Below are positions 1 to 9,780 of a DNA stretch of 57,633 bases, one piece after another. A program made the position numbers and the translations under genes. Location of the stretch: the NCBI RefSeq assembly GCF_015207035.1, contig NZ_JADEXQ010000031.1, positions 1 through 57,633 on the forward strand, given 5' to 3'. The number at the start of each line of letters is the position of its first letter. Position 1 is the stretch's first letter. The notes beneath the pieces are model-generated. The model made no database searches and had not been told where the DNA came from. It worked only from the letters and a program-made list of their open reading frames with translations. This stretch comes from Romeriopsis navalis LEGE 11480 (lineage in GTDB: Bacteria > Cyanobacteriota > Cyanobacteriia > Leptolyngbyales > Leptolyngbyaceae).

Positions 1-387
1 GCCGTCACCCCCGCTCCACCCCAGGAAAAAGCAGCGCCGAAAAAAGGTGGTGTGCCCAAGAAAGCCGCGAAAGGCAAAAAAGGTCAGGCAGCGGCAGCCG
101 CAGTTGTTGCAGCGGCAGCGACCGTCACAGCGACTCCAGCACCGGTCGAGCCAGCTTCACCGTTCCCCAGCGATCCAATTGAACTGATCACTGCGGCTCT
201 CAATGCTAGCTCCAACATTCCCCAAACAACCGAAGAGATTTCGGCGGCAGAACCCGGCTTAAATACTGGTGCGCCGACATTTGCAGAAATGAACGCGGTG
301 CCGATGGCCACCGGTGGCCGCCGTCGTCCTGGTGCGAACCTCGCAGGATTTAAGGACATGGCCAAGACGATGAAAGGTGGACGCTAA
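1..387 (+). CDS. C-terminal part of an Ala/Pro/Lys-rich protein of unknown function (5' end outside window)
   Basis: The reading frame is open from base 1, so this is the tail of a longer gene. A GTG at position 52 could start a 111-residue protein, but nothing forces that choice. The visible part begins with a Pro- and Lys-rich stretch, passes through a poly-Ala/Val segment and ends in a basic tail (GGRRRP, then KTMKGGR). The composition suggests a disordered, basic C-terminus. I do not recognise a family. A strong hairpin terminator follows about 55 bases downstream. A function cannot be assigned from this fragment. Confidence 0.6.
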   Translation, partial: AVTPAPPQEKAAPKKGGVPKKAAKGKKGQAAAAAVVAAAATVTATPAPVEPASPFPSDPIELITAALNASSNIPQTTEEISAAEPGLNTGAPTFAEMNAVPMATGGRRRPGANLAGFKDMAKTMKGGR

Positions 388-440
388 TCGGACCTATACG
401 TCCAAGGCAAATCAGACAGTCCGAAATTGAATCGGTTGAA

Positions 441-480
441 AATGTCGCCAACGCTTAATTGCATTGGCGACATTTATTTT
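441..480 (+). terminator. Rho-independent-type terminator after the first gene
   Basis: A perfect 11-bp stem (AATGTCGCCAA at 441-451 with TTGGCGACATT at 464-474) has a 12-base loop and runs into TATTTT. It lies between the end of the first gene and the 3' end of the convergent antiporter gene, so it may serve the plus strand mainly. Confidence 0.75.
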
Positions 481-590
481 GCCAGCCACACAATTTGCCA
501 AGCATAACTGTCTCAACCTGTATAAAGCCCTAGTAGGCAGATTTGCCGCTTTGCCACAACACAATCAACCACACACTACAATCTGTGGAT

Positions 591-2843
591 TTAAGCATCT
601 GGGAGAAGCCAGTCTTGCAAGGCTTGCAGAACGGACATCGGGCCGCACAGCAGCAGTCGATCGCCTACCGCCACTGGTAACTTGTCATCCGGTGATCGTA
701 GGAAATTACCCTCGCGCCGAATCGCCTGCACCCCGACTAATTTGGGGAATTGCTCCGCCAAGCGGGCCAACGGTTGCTTAACCAAGGGACTCCCCGCTTC
801 GACCCGCACCCACTGGCAGGAATTCGCCCCGGAAGGCACCGCTGCTTCCCCCTTCGCTAAATCGTCAAAGGCGGCAATCTCAGCCTTACTGCCAACCAGC
901 AGCACCCGATCGCCCTGCTCCAACGTGTTATCCAGGGTCGGATAATCAATCTCCCCACCCCCCGGACGACGAATCGCCACCAGCGTGGCCCCGGTTAACT
1001 GCCGGACATCCATCTGCTCTAGGGTCATGCCTAACAGCGGCGAACTCTTGGGCATGACGTACCAGCGGCTATTTAAGTCACTCGTTGCGAGCTTCACTTC
1101 ACGGGAAATCTCCTTGATCGGCCGATCATTCTGCAACGTGGCATAGCGCGAATTCCGAATCTGCTGCACCAACTCCTGCACCTGGGTCAGCTCATTCCCC
1201 ACCCCACTCAAAACATGGGCAGAAAGTTCTAAACTCGCCTCCAGTTGCGGCTGCACGACTTCCTTCGCCCCCAATTGATACAGCAACTCCACATCGGTGG
1301 GCTTGCTGGCCCGCACCACAATATCCAGATCGGGGGAGATTTCTAGCGATCGCTTCAGCGACAGACGCGAACTCATGGGGTCTGGCAAGGCAATGGCCAT
1401 ACATTGTGCGGTTTCGACACCGGCCTTTTCCAGCACATAGAGACTCCCGGCATTGCCATACACATAGGGAATCGATTCATCCCGCAGGAGCTGGACTCGA
1501 CTTTCCGATTGGTCAATCACCACCACCGGCACCTGCTGCTGGCGCAAGACGCGCACAATATTCCGCCCAATGCGGCCATAACCACAGACCACCACATGGG
1601 CATCCTGGGGCACGTCATCCGCCACTTCCACGGGCACATCTGCCTGAGTCAGATAGCGATCGAGCCAGGGCACCGACTCCGCCCACTCCAGCAATTGCGG
1701 CACCAACCGCAGCACAAACGGCGTCACCACCAGCGTCACCGCCGTTGTCCCCAAAATCAGTAAATAGACTCGCTGGGAAACCAAGCCCAAGGAGCGGCCT
1801 TCACTCGATAGCACAAAGGAAAATTCGCCAATCTGGGCCAACCCCAAACCACTAATCAACGCCGTGCGCAGGGGATAACCAAACAACCGCACGAGGGGCG
1901 TAATCAATAAGACCTTACCGACAAAAACGATCGCCACCAAACTCAAGATCAAGGACCAGTTCTGCCAGAGAAACACCGGATCAATCAACATCCCGATCGC
2001 GGCAAAGAATAGGGCCGCAAAAATATCGCGAATCGGCTCCACATAGGTCAAGGCTTCGTCCGCATATTCCACCTCCGAAATCATCAACCCCGCCACAAAT
2101 GCGCCCATCTCGATCGATAAACCCAAATGCTCCGTCAACAAAGCAATCCCCAAACAAATCGCACAGACACCCAGCAGAAACAACTCGCGGCTCTCGGTTT
2201 TGGCAATTAAGCGGAGCAACGGCGGAATCAACCAAATTCCGGCAACCACCGCCCCGAAGGCAAACAGCCCGGTTTGCAGCAAGGCCCAGCCGATCGCTAG
2301 GCCAATTTCTTCGATCGGCTGATCCAACGCCGGCAAAACCGCCAACATCAGGCCCAAAGCCAGATCCTGCACCACCAAAATACCGAGCATTACTTGGCCA
2401 TGGGGCGTTTCAGTTTCATTCCGCTCCATCAGTGACTTCAACACCACTGCGGTCGAAGATAGGGACAGAATCGCCCCCAAAAACACCCCTTGAGTCGGCG
2501 AATCAACCCAACCAACAAATAACGACAGCAGCGTTGTGCTGACGATCGTCAAGAGGATTTGCAAGCCACCCCCACCGAGGCTAATGACCTTAACCTTATT
2601 CAATTCTGAGAAAGAAAATTCTACTCCTAAGGCAAAGAGCAAAAAGGCCACACCAAACTGAGCGAGGGTCTCGACTTGCACTAGCTCTTTAATCAGCCCC
2701 AAGCCCGTCGGTCCAACCACAATCCCGGCGAGTAAGTAACCTAGCAAAACCGGCTGCTTGAGGAGCGCGGCCAACAATCCCCCACCCGCGGCGGCCGCCA
2801 GTACCAGCACGAGATCAACAATTAATCGAAAGTCTTCTTGCAC
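591..2843 (-). CDS. Cation/proton antiporter of the CPA2 family with RCK (TrkA-N/TrkA-C) tail, KefB-like
   Basis: This is a 750-residue integral membrane protein. Residues 1-390 are a run of hydrophobic helices typical of the CPA2 Na+(K+)/H+ exchanger fold, including a VVQD motif near 157-160. A cytoplasmic RCK domain follows. Its Rossmann nucleotide-binding part starts near residue 415 with the glycine motif GYGRIG at 421-426, and one or two TrkA-C ligand-binding lobes lie between about 590 and 750. The family exchanges monovalent cations for protons under nucleotide or ligand control and is used for pH and salt homeostasis. The start codon is GTG at 2843. Ion specificity (K+ or Na+) cannot be read from the sequence. 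The gene stands alone and is divergent from the ComFB-domain gene. Confidence 0.9.
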   Translation of the reverse strand: MQEDFRLIVDLVLVLAAAAGGGLLAALLKQPVLLGYLLAGIVVGPTGLGLIKELVQVETLAQFGVAFLLFALGVEFSFSELNKVKVISLGGGGLQILLTIVSTTLLSLFVGWVDSPTQGVFLGAILSLSSTAVVLKSLMERNETETPHGQVMLGILVVQDLALGLMLAVLPALDQPIEEIGLAIGWALLQTGLFAFGAVVAGIWLIPPLLRLIAKTESRELFLLGVCAICLGIALLTEHLGLSIEMGAFVAGLMISEVEYADEALTYVEPIRDIFAALFFAAIGMLIDPVFLWQNWSLILSLVAIVFVGKVLLITPLVRLFGYPLRTALISGLGLAQIGEFSFVLSSEGRSLGLVSQRVYLLILGTTAVTLVVTPFVLRLVPQLLEWAESVPWLDRYLTQADVPVEVADDVPQDAHVVVCGYGRIGRNIVRVLRQQQVPVVVIDQSESRVQLLRDESIPYVYGNAGSLYVLEKAGVETAQCMAIALPDPMSSRLSLKRSLEISPDLDIVVRASKPTDVELLYQLGAKEVVQPQLEASLELSAHVLSGVGNELTQVQELVQQIRNSRYATLQNDRPIKEISREVKLATSDLNSRWYVMPKSSPLLGMTLEQMDVRQLTGATLVAIRRPGGGEIDYPTLDNTLEQGDRVLLVGSKAEIAAFDDLAKGEAAVPSGANSCQWVRVEAGSPLVKQPLARLAEQFPKLVGVQAIRREGNFLRSPDDKLPVAVGDRLLLCGPMSVLQALQDWLLPDA

Positions 2844-3148
2844 CGAAATTGACCTGGCTTTTGTTAAGGCATATTACTTACGCTGACACCTAGAATATCA
2901 ATAACTCTCGGCACAAAACACCCACTCCCAGAACGACAATTTTCGATCACCACCAGCAAACCTACGCAGGGGAAGAACTCGGGAGGCTAGAACCATCGGA
3001 AATTGCTGAGTTGACCATGGGACAATGCGTGTATAAATAGGTTTGGGTAATTAAAAAGAAGCGTGTGATAATTCACACGAGTTAGGGCATCATATACTTG
3101 GGCAAATAACCCGACCCACGCAAAGCTGCCGTCGTCTTCCAGAATCCT
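2844..3148. other. Divergent intergenic region between the antiporter and comFB-like genes
   Basis: This 305-base gap must hold promoters for both flanking genes. On the plus strand I see TTGACC (3011-3016) followed by TATAAA (3032-3037) with a 15-base spacer. A second possible pair is TTGGGT (3043-3048) and GATAAT (3067-3072) with an 18-base spacer. Both precede the ATG at 3149. Neither is strong enough to prefer. No RNA gene or repeat was recognised. Confidence 0.4.
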
Positions 3149-3697
3149 ATGAGCATTGAAAAGATTGTCGAACAAGCCCTGCAAGATGGATACCTAACTC
3201 CAGCGATGGAAGCTGAAGTTGGTCGCATTTGTGACACGGCTTCTGAGCTAATGATCGAAGAATACATGGCCCTAGATCGCTTGATGGGGGCTTTGTTGAC
3301 AGGGGAAGTGGTGGCTGTCCCACGCAAGCAATTTATTAACGTGATGGAGGAGCTGGTCCTCACCGAATCCATCGCGCGCGTGGCGGAAATCGAAGCAACT
3401 AGCGATCGCACCTTAGATTTAGGTGACATCGCCGCCTATGCCTTGAATCGCCTGCCGCCGCTATATGCGACCACGGAAGAAGGCGCGAATTATCAGCGCA
3501 ACCGGGCCAAAGAAGATTTGCATGTGCTAATTGCTCAATGTGTGAGCGAAGCCATTGCACAAAACCTCGACCGTCCGGATTTCTTCCCCGAACGTCAAGC
3601 CTTGGGCAAGAACGGCTCCAAAGAGGAGATGCTGTCGCAGGTCAGCAGTTTGCTGCAAGCCTACGCGCCGAGCTTCGAAGGTCAGCACGCTCGCTAA
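3149..3697 (+). CDS. ComFB-domain protein (late competence development ComFB family)
   Basis: This 182-residue soluble, helix-rich protein has the pattern of cyanobacterial ComFB-domain proteins: an N-terminal amphipathic region, CDTASELMIEEYMALDRL from about residue 28, then a central block ending in ALNRLPPLYATTEEG, which resembles the family's signature stretch. ComFB proteins have been described as cyclic-dinucleotide receptors linked to motility and natural competence in cyanobacteria. That role is transferred from family knowledge and not shown here. ATG at 3149 is the first start in frame. The C-terminal 40 residues are polar and probably flexible. The gene is convergent with the downstream glycosyltransferase gene. 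Confidence 0.8.
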   Translation: MSIEKIVEQALQDGYLTPAMEAEVGRICDTASELMIEEYMALDRLMGALLTGEVVAVPRKQFINVMEELVLTESIARVAEIEATSDRTLDLGDIAAYALNRLPPLYATTEEGANYQRNRAKEDLHVLIAQCVSEAIAQNLDRPDFFPERQALGKNGSKEEMLSQVSSLLQAYAPSFEGQHAR

Positions 3698-3734
3698 ATT
3701 CGAGTCGCGTGCAAATTTGCGTTACGGATTTATG

Positions 3735-3774
3735 GGGTGGGCAATTTGCCTATCCCATTTTTCGTGCGCCCACC
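3735..3774. repeat. Short inverted repeat between convergent genes
   Basis: GGTGGGC (3736-3742) is complemented by GCCCACC (3768-3774) around an AT-rich centre. It resembles the GTGGGCA/TGCCCAC palindromes scattered in cyanobacterial genomes. It lies in the 86-base gap between the convergent comFB-like and GT4 genes and may help end transcription, although there is no T tract. Confidence 0.45.
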
Positions 3775-3783
3775 GCCGCACCG

Positions 3784-4983
3784 TCAAGCCACTTGTAATA
3801 CGCGATCGTAAATCGCCATGAGCTGCGCGTAATTTTGGGCGGGGGTGTAGAGCTGTTGGTAGGTTTCGTGGGCAGCGGCGGCTAATGCTTGCTGGAACTC
3901 CGGCTGTTGGGCAATCCGATGAATTTGTTGCGCTAAGTCCACCGGATCATTCGTGGTAAAGTGCAATCCATTTTGCTGATGCTGGACAATTTCCGCCATG
4001 CTACCTAAGCGCGAAACAATCGGCGGCAATCCACAGCCAAACGCTTCCACGATAGTCAATGGAAACCCCTCGTACCAAATCGAGGGAAACACCAGCGCGA
4101 GGGCCTGCTGCATCAGCATTAAGACCTGGGGCTTCTGCTGATAGCCTAAGAACTGAATCTTCTGACTCAAACCAGCTGCGGCCACTTGCTGTTCAAGCAT
4201 CACCCGATCGGGGCCATCTCCGACAATTTTTAGCCCTGGCAATTGGGGATTATGCTGATACGCCTGAATCGCCACCGCAATCCCTTTTTCCTCCGACAAT
4301 CGCCCGACAAAGAGCACAAACGGTTCGGTGGCCGCAACTGATGTTGTGGCGGATGCGGGCAAGTCAGCCGCAGTCGCCAAAAAATTGGGTTTCGTATGGA
4401 GTTTCGCGGCAGGTAAGCCCGCTTGAATTAACTTCTGCCGCTGAAAATCCGTCAGTGTGATGAATGCATCCACCTTATTCTCCCAGGTGCGCCGCCAACG
4501 GTGGGTGGCTAACATCGTGGCCAAAACTGCACTTTGCGTTGGGGAATCTCGATAGCAAGCATGTTTCACCCCAAGCCAGGGATGACGGCGATCGAGGCAG
4601 GCTTCACACACCTGATTTTCACGAAATAACATCGCCTTCACACAAACTAACCGATAGTTGTGCAACGTCTGCACCACCGGCACACCTTGATCCGCACAGG
4701 CGTCATAGATCGAAGGGGATAACAGCGGAAAAAAGTTATGCACATGCACAACGTCCGGCTGCACCTGGGCGATTCTGGTCGCAACTTGGCGTTTCGCCGG
4801 GAATGAATAAATCGCCCGCACTGCCGTCAGGCCCTTATCGATCGGACTAACGATATCGTCATTACTCACTTCCAGGACATCGACCTGATGCCCATACTGC
4901 TGCAGCAATAACGCTTCTGCCTGCTGCACACCATCTTCACCACCCCGAATTTGATAGCGGTTATGCAGTTGTAAAATCTTCAT
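3784..4983 (-). CDS. Family 4 glycosyltransferase (GT-B fold)
   Basis: This 399-residue protein probably transfers a sugar from a nucleotide-sugar donor during surface polysaccharide synthesis at the cytoplasmic face of the membrane. The N-terminal acceptor domain begins MKILQLHNRY and has the RGGED loop near residue 13. The C-terminal donor domain carries GRLSEEKGI and the E-x7-E motif in EGFPLTIVEA followed by GCGLPPIV, which is standard for GT4. No membrane segment is seen. The start ATG at 4983 lies 21 bases after the stop of the next GT4 gene on the same strand, so the two are probably cotranscribed. Donor and acceptor cannot be deduced. Confidence 0.88.
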   Translation of the reverse strand: MKILQLHNRYQIRGGEDGVQQAEALLLQQYGHQVDVLEVSNDDIVSPIDKGLTAVRAIYSFPAKRQVATRIAQVQPDVVHVHNFFPLLSPSIYDACADQGVPVVQTLHNYRLVCVKAMLFRENQVCEACLDRRHPWLGVKHACYRDSPTQSAVLATMLATHRWRRTWENKVDAFITLTDFQRQKLIQAGLPAAKLHTKPNFLATAADLPASATTSVAATEPFVLFVGRLSEEKGIAVAIQAYQHNPQLPGLKIVGDGPDRVMLEQQVAAAGLSQKIQFLGYQQKPQVLMLMQQALALVFPSIWYEGFPLTIVEAFGCGLPPIVSRLGSMAEIVQHQQNGLHFTTNDPVDLAQQIHRIAQQPEFQQALAAAAHETYQQLYTPAQNYAQLMAIYDRVLQVA

Positions 4984-5004
4984 CGCTCACTCCCTACAGC
5001 ACCA

Positions 5005-6294
5005 CTAAGGCTGCTTTGCAGTGGCGCCAACCGGCGTCCGGACAACCGGCGGGGCCGCCACCCTTGGTACCACTTCGGCATAGAGCTGATCGAGAAACAC
5101 CGCTCGTTGGGCCCAAGCATAGGTGGCTTGCACATGCATCTGTGCAGCATTACCGATAGTTTGAATCTGGCGCGGATTTTGGGCTAACTGCTGCATAATC
5201 TGGGCCATTTTTTGCACCGAGTCTGTGGGGGTTGTGGCTGGCACTTTAAACCCGATCGACGAGTTGACCTGCGCGCCCGGCCCGCCCAAATCCAAACATA
5301 AGACTGGCCGCGCCGCCGCCATCGCCTCAAGACACACCCAGCCACCCGAATCATGCAAACTCGGGTGGACCAGCACACTCGCTTGACCGAGTTTCTCCAT
5401 CGCTTGGGCTTGGGGTAAATAACCAAAGAATTTGACCCGATCGGCTACATTTAACGATTCAGCCAACGCTTGCAAATTTTCTGCTTCCGGCCCTGTACCA
5501 ACGATCCAAAATTCGGCATTTGGCAGATTCGCCGCCGCAAACGCCCGAATGCCTAAGTGAAACCCTTTCCAATGCAACAACCGGCCAATGCTAATAAACC
5601 GCACTGACGTTTGACTCACCGGCGGGAGCGCCGCCAACCGCTGCAAATCATCGGCATGTAGATGCAAACTCGATTCGACAAAAACCCGCTGGGGCGCACC
5701 ACCCAAATGCCGCAGCCGCGCCGCCGTATCCTGCGTTGTCGCCCACAACATAGCACTGCGCCGCACCGTCATCCGCACAAACGGATCAAGTTCACCCACC
5801 GTCCGTCCGATCGTCCGCAGCGTTTCATAGAGGCGATCGCGCAACTTAAAATCTTGCCAAAATGGTGCTGGAGCCGCTTCTGCGCCACCCACCGGCCCCC
5901 AGATAAAAGGAATCGGCAACCAGGCTAAAAAACTCGGACTATAGTACTTAACGTAGGTAACGTGATGCGCCAGATCAAACGCCTGTTGCTGATGTAGGAC
6001 TTTCGCAACTTGATACGCCTTAATCTGCCACAGGTAATAATGCAGATGCACATCCACTTGAATCCGCTTTTCCCGGCTCCAGTCATATACCCAGCGAAAG
6101 GGATCAAGATAAGTAAATTCTAAATTTGGATCAGGGTGATTGGCCAGCTCCGCCTCAATTCCCGCACGATGGGTCGCACTCGTCAGCACATGCACTTGTT
6201 GTTTACTGGCGATGGTTTTCGCCATATTCCAACCAACCCCCGGCTCCGAACCCCGGTTTGGTTCACAAGCATAGGCAGACAATAAAACTTTCAT
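5005..6294 (-). CDS. Family 4 glycosyltransferase (GT-B fold)
   Basis: This 429-residue protein starts MKVLLSAYACEPNRGSEPG, a typical N-terminus for a GT4 subgroup found in exopolysaccharide clusters. The donor-binding half has GRLLHWKG and a variant of the E-x7-E motif in which the first acidic residue is Asp (DSGGWVCLEA), then ARPVLCLDLGGPG. The last 20 residues are Pro/Val/Ala-rich and probably disordered. It is the first gene of a tight pair with the GT4 gene at 3784-4983. The GT39-type gene upstream on the same strand is separated by about 250 bases and may have its own promoter. Confidence 0.88.
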   Translation of the reverse strand: MKVLLSAYACEPNRGSEPGVGWNMAKTIASKQQVHVLTSATHRAGIEAELANHPDPNLEFTYLDPFRWVYDWSREKRIQVDVHLHYYLWQIKAYQVAKVLHQQQAFDLAHHVTYVKYYSPSFLAWLPIPFIWGPVGGAEAAPAPFWQDFKLRDRLYETLRTIGRTVGELDPFVRMTVRRSAMLWATTQDTAARLRHLGGAPQRVFVESSLHLHADDLQRLAALPPVSQTSVRFISIGRLLHWKGFHLGIRAFAAANLPNAEFWIVGTGPEAENLQALAESLNVADRVKFFGYLPQAQAMEKLGQASVLVHPSLHDSGGWVCLEAMAAARPVLCLDLGGPGAQVNSSIGFKVPATTPTDSVQKMAQIMQQLAQNPRQIQTIGNAAQMHVQATYAWAQRAVFLDQLYAEVVPRVAAPPVVRTPVGATAKQP

Positions 6295-6547
6295 GTATCA
6301 GTTCCGATAATGACAGAAGCAGCTGGCGATGTGATGAATCCGATCAGGCTTGGGCATCGCGTTACATCATTACTGGTCTAACCATCACACAATTAACGCA
6401 GTCTTAATTGTAAGTATAACGACTCATGCAAGTCGCGAATTTGCGCCAAACCTCATTGAGGTTTTACACCGGCTTAATATGTCACTAACAAATCCAACTT
6501 AAAACATGCGTTGCACGGCCCAGGCTCTGGTTAAACCGTTCATCCGT

Positions 6548-8335
6548 TTAATCCAGCTGCCATAAACAAACCAGTGACTCACGATACTCCTGAGTTAAGG
6601 ACTGCAATGGAATTAGTGCACCGGATTTTGACTGTGCGGCCAAGCCTTTGACCAATGTTTGGGATGGCGTCACGACAAATTGCTCGCTAAAGCCAGCGGC
6701 AACTTGTGGGACCTGCGGCGCAATCGCAATCTGAAACTGCGTCTGGGGAGACACATAATGCGCCAGCGATAAGAGATTACTTAATGCATGGTCAAAAAAC
6801 ACCCCACCACTGCCATCGCTAATAATCAAAGGTCGGGTGGCCTGATTCACCCGCCGGGCGATCGCCGGATTGCAATTGCTAAATTGCTTATGCCACCAGG
6901 CTTCCGCATTGACATTACTCGCACAGGACAATAATCCGACGCCCAAAATAGCCGCCGCAATTGCACTGTAGACTCGCCGCTGGGGTGGATTAGTCAACAC
7001 CGATAACCGCGTCCCGAGCCCATAGGCCAACGCCAAATGGATACCCATGTAAGTCGGCAGCAAATACCGGGCAGGAAAGGCCCCATGCAACGCCATCTTC
7101 ACCAACAACAAGGGAATCAACCCAATCAGCACGATGACAAATAGCGATGTCTGTAACGGCACCTCACGGCACATCCGATACAGGGCCCAGGCCACAACAG
7201 CCACACAGCCGAGGGTAGCAAGCGCCAACACCAACAACACCGGCTTGGGTGAAGCCGCATCCCAATTGAAATCAATAAACAACCGACTGAAGTTGACAAA
7301 CCAACTGCGGGCCAAGTTCACCAAGCTCGTCGATTGATCAATCCGATCGTGATTATTGACCTGCGTCCGAGTCAAATAAATCCACAACCAGGGCACAAAC
7401 GCTAGCACCCCAAGACCACTCGCCAGCATAAATTGTCCGACCGATCGCCAACGCCACAGATCAAAGGATGGCAACGATACCGAGGCGGCAATTCCACTTG
7501 CGGCAGTCGCACCCATCGCCGCCGTTGCCCCAGAGGCTTCACCCCGCATTGCGTAGAACGGCCGGCCCACATAGCCAGGGGGCAAGGCATCACTCGCGGG
7601 GGCATCGATCGCCGTTGCGTTACCGGTCACAATCGGCTGTTGCTGCCCCCAGTAATGCGTGAGCAGGACGTACACGCCATAACCCGCCAAGGTTAACAAA
7701 GCCAAAAATTGACCGTACAGATTGAGGATCAGCGTCAGTGTGAAGATCCCCCAACTCATCCAAGTTTTCTGCCGCAAAGCCCGCAACAAACACCAACTGG
7801 CCAGCGCCGTGGTCAAAACCCACAGACTGTAAAACCGCGCTTCTTGGGCAAAGACTAACTGGACCGGCGAACTCACCGCCAGCAGCACCATCATCCAGGC
7901 CACACTGACTTGGCCAAACAGCTCCAGGGCCAATCCATAGAAACAAGGCAAGGCCAACAAACTGAAAAGTACCGACAGACTCCGTAGCGCGACGATCGAA
8001 TCCCCAAATACATCGGCCCACAACCGCGCTAGGACAAAATACAACGGCGGTAAATGGGCATCTTCCTTCGCTAAAACTTTGACTGTATCCGCCACACCCA
8101 GCGATGGCGATTTCTGCTGGAATTGTTGCAAGATTTCCGCTGAAACCGGTTGACTTGTGGCGACAGTTTTAACCAGTGTTTGTGTACTATGACCAAAAAT
8201 ACGTAGTGAGGAATAAACCTCGTCGCCCCAATAAACCTTTGCGTCCAAATGCGAAATTCGAAAAACAATACCTAAAGTAATAATAACGATCGGAATAAAT
8301 CGCACCATCCCCCGTAGCCCAGAGAATCGTTTCAT
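6548..8335 (-). CDS. GT39-type polytopic membrane glycosyltransferase (ArnT/PMT-like)
   Basis: This 595-residue protein has about ten or more hydrophobic helices. Its first helix is followed by DAKVYWGDEVYSSLR, the acidic first periplasmic loop that holds the catalytic Asp/Glu in GT-C enzymes using polyprenyl-phosphate sugars. Such proteins glycosylate lipids, polymers or proteins on the outer side of the membrane. Residues around 240-290 form an unusual Ala/Gly/Ser-rich loop between helices that looks inserted. It fits with the two GT4 genes just downstream as part of a surface-glycan module. Exact substrate is unknown. Confidence 0.8.
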   Translation of the reverse strand: MKRFSGLRGMVRFIPIVIITLGIVFRISHLDAKVYWGDEVYSSLRIFGHSTQTLVKTVATSQPVSAEILQQFQQKSPSLGVADTVKVLAKEDAHLPPLYFVLARLWADVFGDSIVALRSLSVLFSLLALPCFYGLALELFGQVSVAWMMVLLAVSSPVQLVFAQEARFYSLWVLTTALASWCLLRALRQKTWMSWGIFTLTLILNLYGQFLALLTLAGYGVYVLLTHYWGQQQPIVTGNATAIDAPASDALPPGYVGRPFYAMRGEASGATAAMGATAASGIAASVSLPSFDLWRWRSVGQFMLASGLGVLAFVPWLWIYLTRTQVNNHDRIDQSTSLVNLARSWFVNFSRLFIDFNWDAASPKPVLLVLALATLGCVAVVAWALYRMCREVPLQTSLFVIVLIGLIPLLLVKMALHGAFPARYLLPTYMGIHLALAYGLGTRLSVLTNPPQRRVYSAIAAAILGVGLLSCASNVNAEAWWHKQFSNCNPAIARRVNQATRPLIISDGSGGVFFDHALSNLLSLAHYVSPQTQFQIAIAPQVPQVAAGFSEQFVVTPSQTLVKGLAAQSKSGALIPLQSLTQEYRESLVCLWQLD

Positions 8336-8712
8336 AAAATCAATAGTAAGTCCAAGTATTTAAAGCAATAAATTCACACCGCTAATGAAGTATCTCCGCA
8401 CGCCTGCCTCACGACACAATGCACCAATTAACTTTAATTTTGCTTATATTGCCACCGGCGTTGGCTTTTCTAACACCTAAGCAGACAACTCAGGGGACTC
8501 ACAATAATTCTGACTTGCTTACTTTCAAGGCTAACGGAAGAGTTTAGTTACAGCGCATTTCTCGTCAAGATTTCACAAAAGTTTAATTTATTGTTTTCGG
8601 AGAATTTATTAATTCACACTGGGTACAGTCGCGCATCGTTGGCAATGCTAACCGCAAAAAGTTTGCACGATAGACACAGAATTCGTCCCCCTACCGGCGC
8701 AACAACAGCAAC
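8336..8712. other. AT-rich intergenic region, nothing recognised
   Basis: This 377-base gap lies between the 3' end of the Ap4A phosphorylase-like gene and the start of the GT39-type gene, both on the minus strand. It is richer in A and T than its surroundings. I see no open frame of interest, no clear terminator, and no RNA gene. The promoter of the GT39-type gene is presumably here. Confidence 0.4.
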
Positions 8713-9627
8713 TTAAACCGCTCGGGATTTCCCAACTTGGGCCAAGATTTCGATCGGTCGACTTTGCTTCAGGCGTTGCAGTTGTTTCTCATTTTTCACG
8801 AGTAGGGCACCAGCAAAGCCCAAAGAATTCACCCCAATTTTGCCCACACCCTCTTCTGTGCGCGGGACCAAAAACATCCAATCGCGCGTGGCCAACAAAT
8901 TGTAGGCACCCGCAGCGGGGGTAGCACTCACCCCATCACCAATCGCCATATCACAGGCTTGGAGCAGCGCATGATAAGCCGCCTGAAGTTGTTGGGCGGC
9001 TTGCGCCACGGGCATCGTCACGGTCAAATTCAATGGGGCGATCGCCTGTTGAAACGGCAACGTCGGCACTGTGGCAACCCCCGCGGCAGGCAATGACGCT
9101 TTGATCAACGGTTCGATTGGTAAGCGGGCATGGGGTTGTGGATCGTCAGGGACAAACGGCAGGGGAATCACTTGTAAATGCTTATGGGGTTGACTGGCCC
9201 CGGCTAAGCGACCGCCGTTATAGAAGGCAAACCCGTCAATTTCCCGTAGCACTGCCCAGAGGGCCTCGAAGTCTCGAATCGTCAGCAGGGATTCTTGAGA
9301 TTCAAAGGCGCGCGTGATGATCAGTAAATGGTGTTCGACAACGTTGAATTTATTGAGTAGGGCGACATGGGTGGGCGAGAGGTCGGTGACGAATAATTCT
9401 TCTTCGTAGGGTAGGAAGGGATTGAAATCGGGACCGCGTTTTTTCTGTTCTTTCTTCGCTTCGACCTTGCGGCGAATATTATCGACAATCCGAACCAAAA
9501 ATTGGATGCCATTGTCTTCCAGCCATTCATAATGCGTCGGAATAGACTGCAAAGCCCCACTCGCTAGGGCTGATACCGTGCGATCGAGGGTTTTCTGCCA
9601 AATATTCAGCGGTGTATGAGTCGGCAT
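8713..9627 (-). CDS. ATP adenylyltransferase / Ap4A phosphorylase family protein
   Basis: This 304-residue protein (from the ATG at 9627; a TTG at 9669 would add 14 residues) matches the Apa1/Apa2 branch of the HIT superfamily. The catalytic histidine motif is HKHLQVIPLP, preceded by FYNGGRLAGASQPHKH. An upstream block, FNPFLPYEEELFVTDLSPTH, is also typical. The enzyme phosphorolyses diadenosine tetraphosphate to ADP and ATP, removing an alarmone-like dinucleotide from the cytosol. It is divergent from proA, with a 153-base intergenic region. Length is normal for the family. Confidence 0.88.
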   Translation of the reverse strand: MPTHTPLNIWQKTLDRTVSALASGALQSIPTHYEWLEDNGIQFLVRIVDNIRRKVEAKKEQKKRGPDFNPFLPYEEELFVTDLSPTHVALLNKFNVVEHHLLIITRAFESQESLLTIRDFEALWAVLREIDGFAFYNGGRLAGASQPHKHLQVIPLPFVPDDPQPHARLPIEPLIKASLPAAGVATVPTLPFQQAIAPLNLTVTMPVAQAAQQLQAAYHALLQACDMAIGDGVSATPAAGAYNLLATRDWMFLVPRTEEGVGKIGVNSLGFAGALLVKNEKQLQRLKQSRPIEILAQVGKSRAV

Positions 9628-9780
9628 AGGAGAAGCGGGATGCGTGACATTGGAATAATTGTTGGGCAATTAGCAAGCTAGCCATCTTGCCCCATATCAG
9701 GTTCGCATCGAATGTACGCCAATCCGGAGACGGGGCTGCGTTAAGATAATTTCCTGACCTCTAAGACTGACATAAGTGCC

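Noticed and set aside
84-365. Minus-strand Ala-rich frame opposite the first gene
   Set aside because: It is a mirror of the GC-rich Ala/Pro coding strand and has no start signal or family features.
464-781. Plus-strand open frame of 105 codons overlapping the first terminator
   Set aside because: It starts in the terminator hairpin and lies mostly antisense to the antiporter gene. It shows no family motif and has a biased composition.
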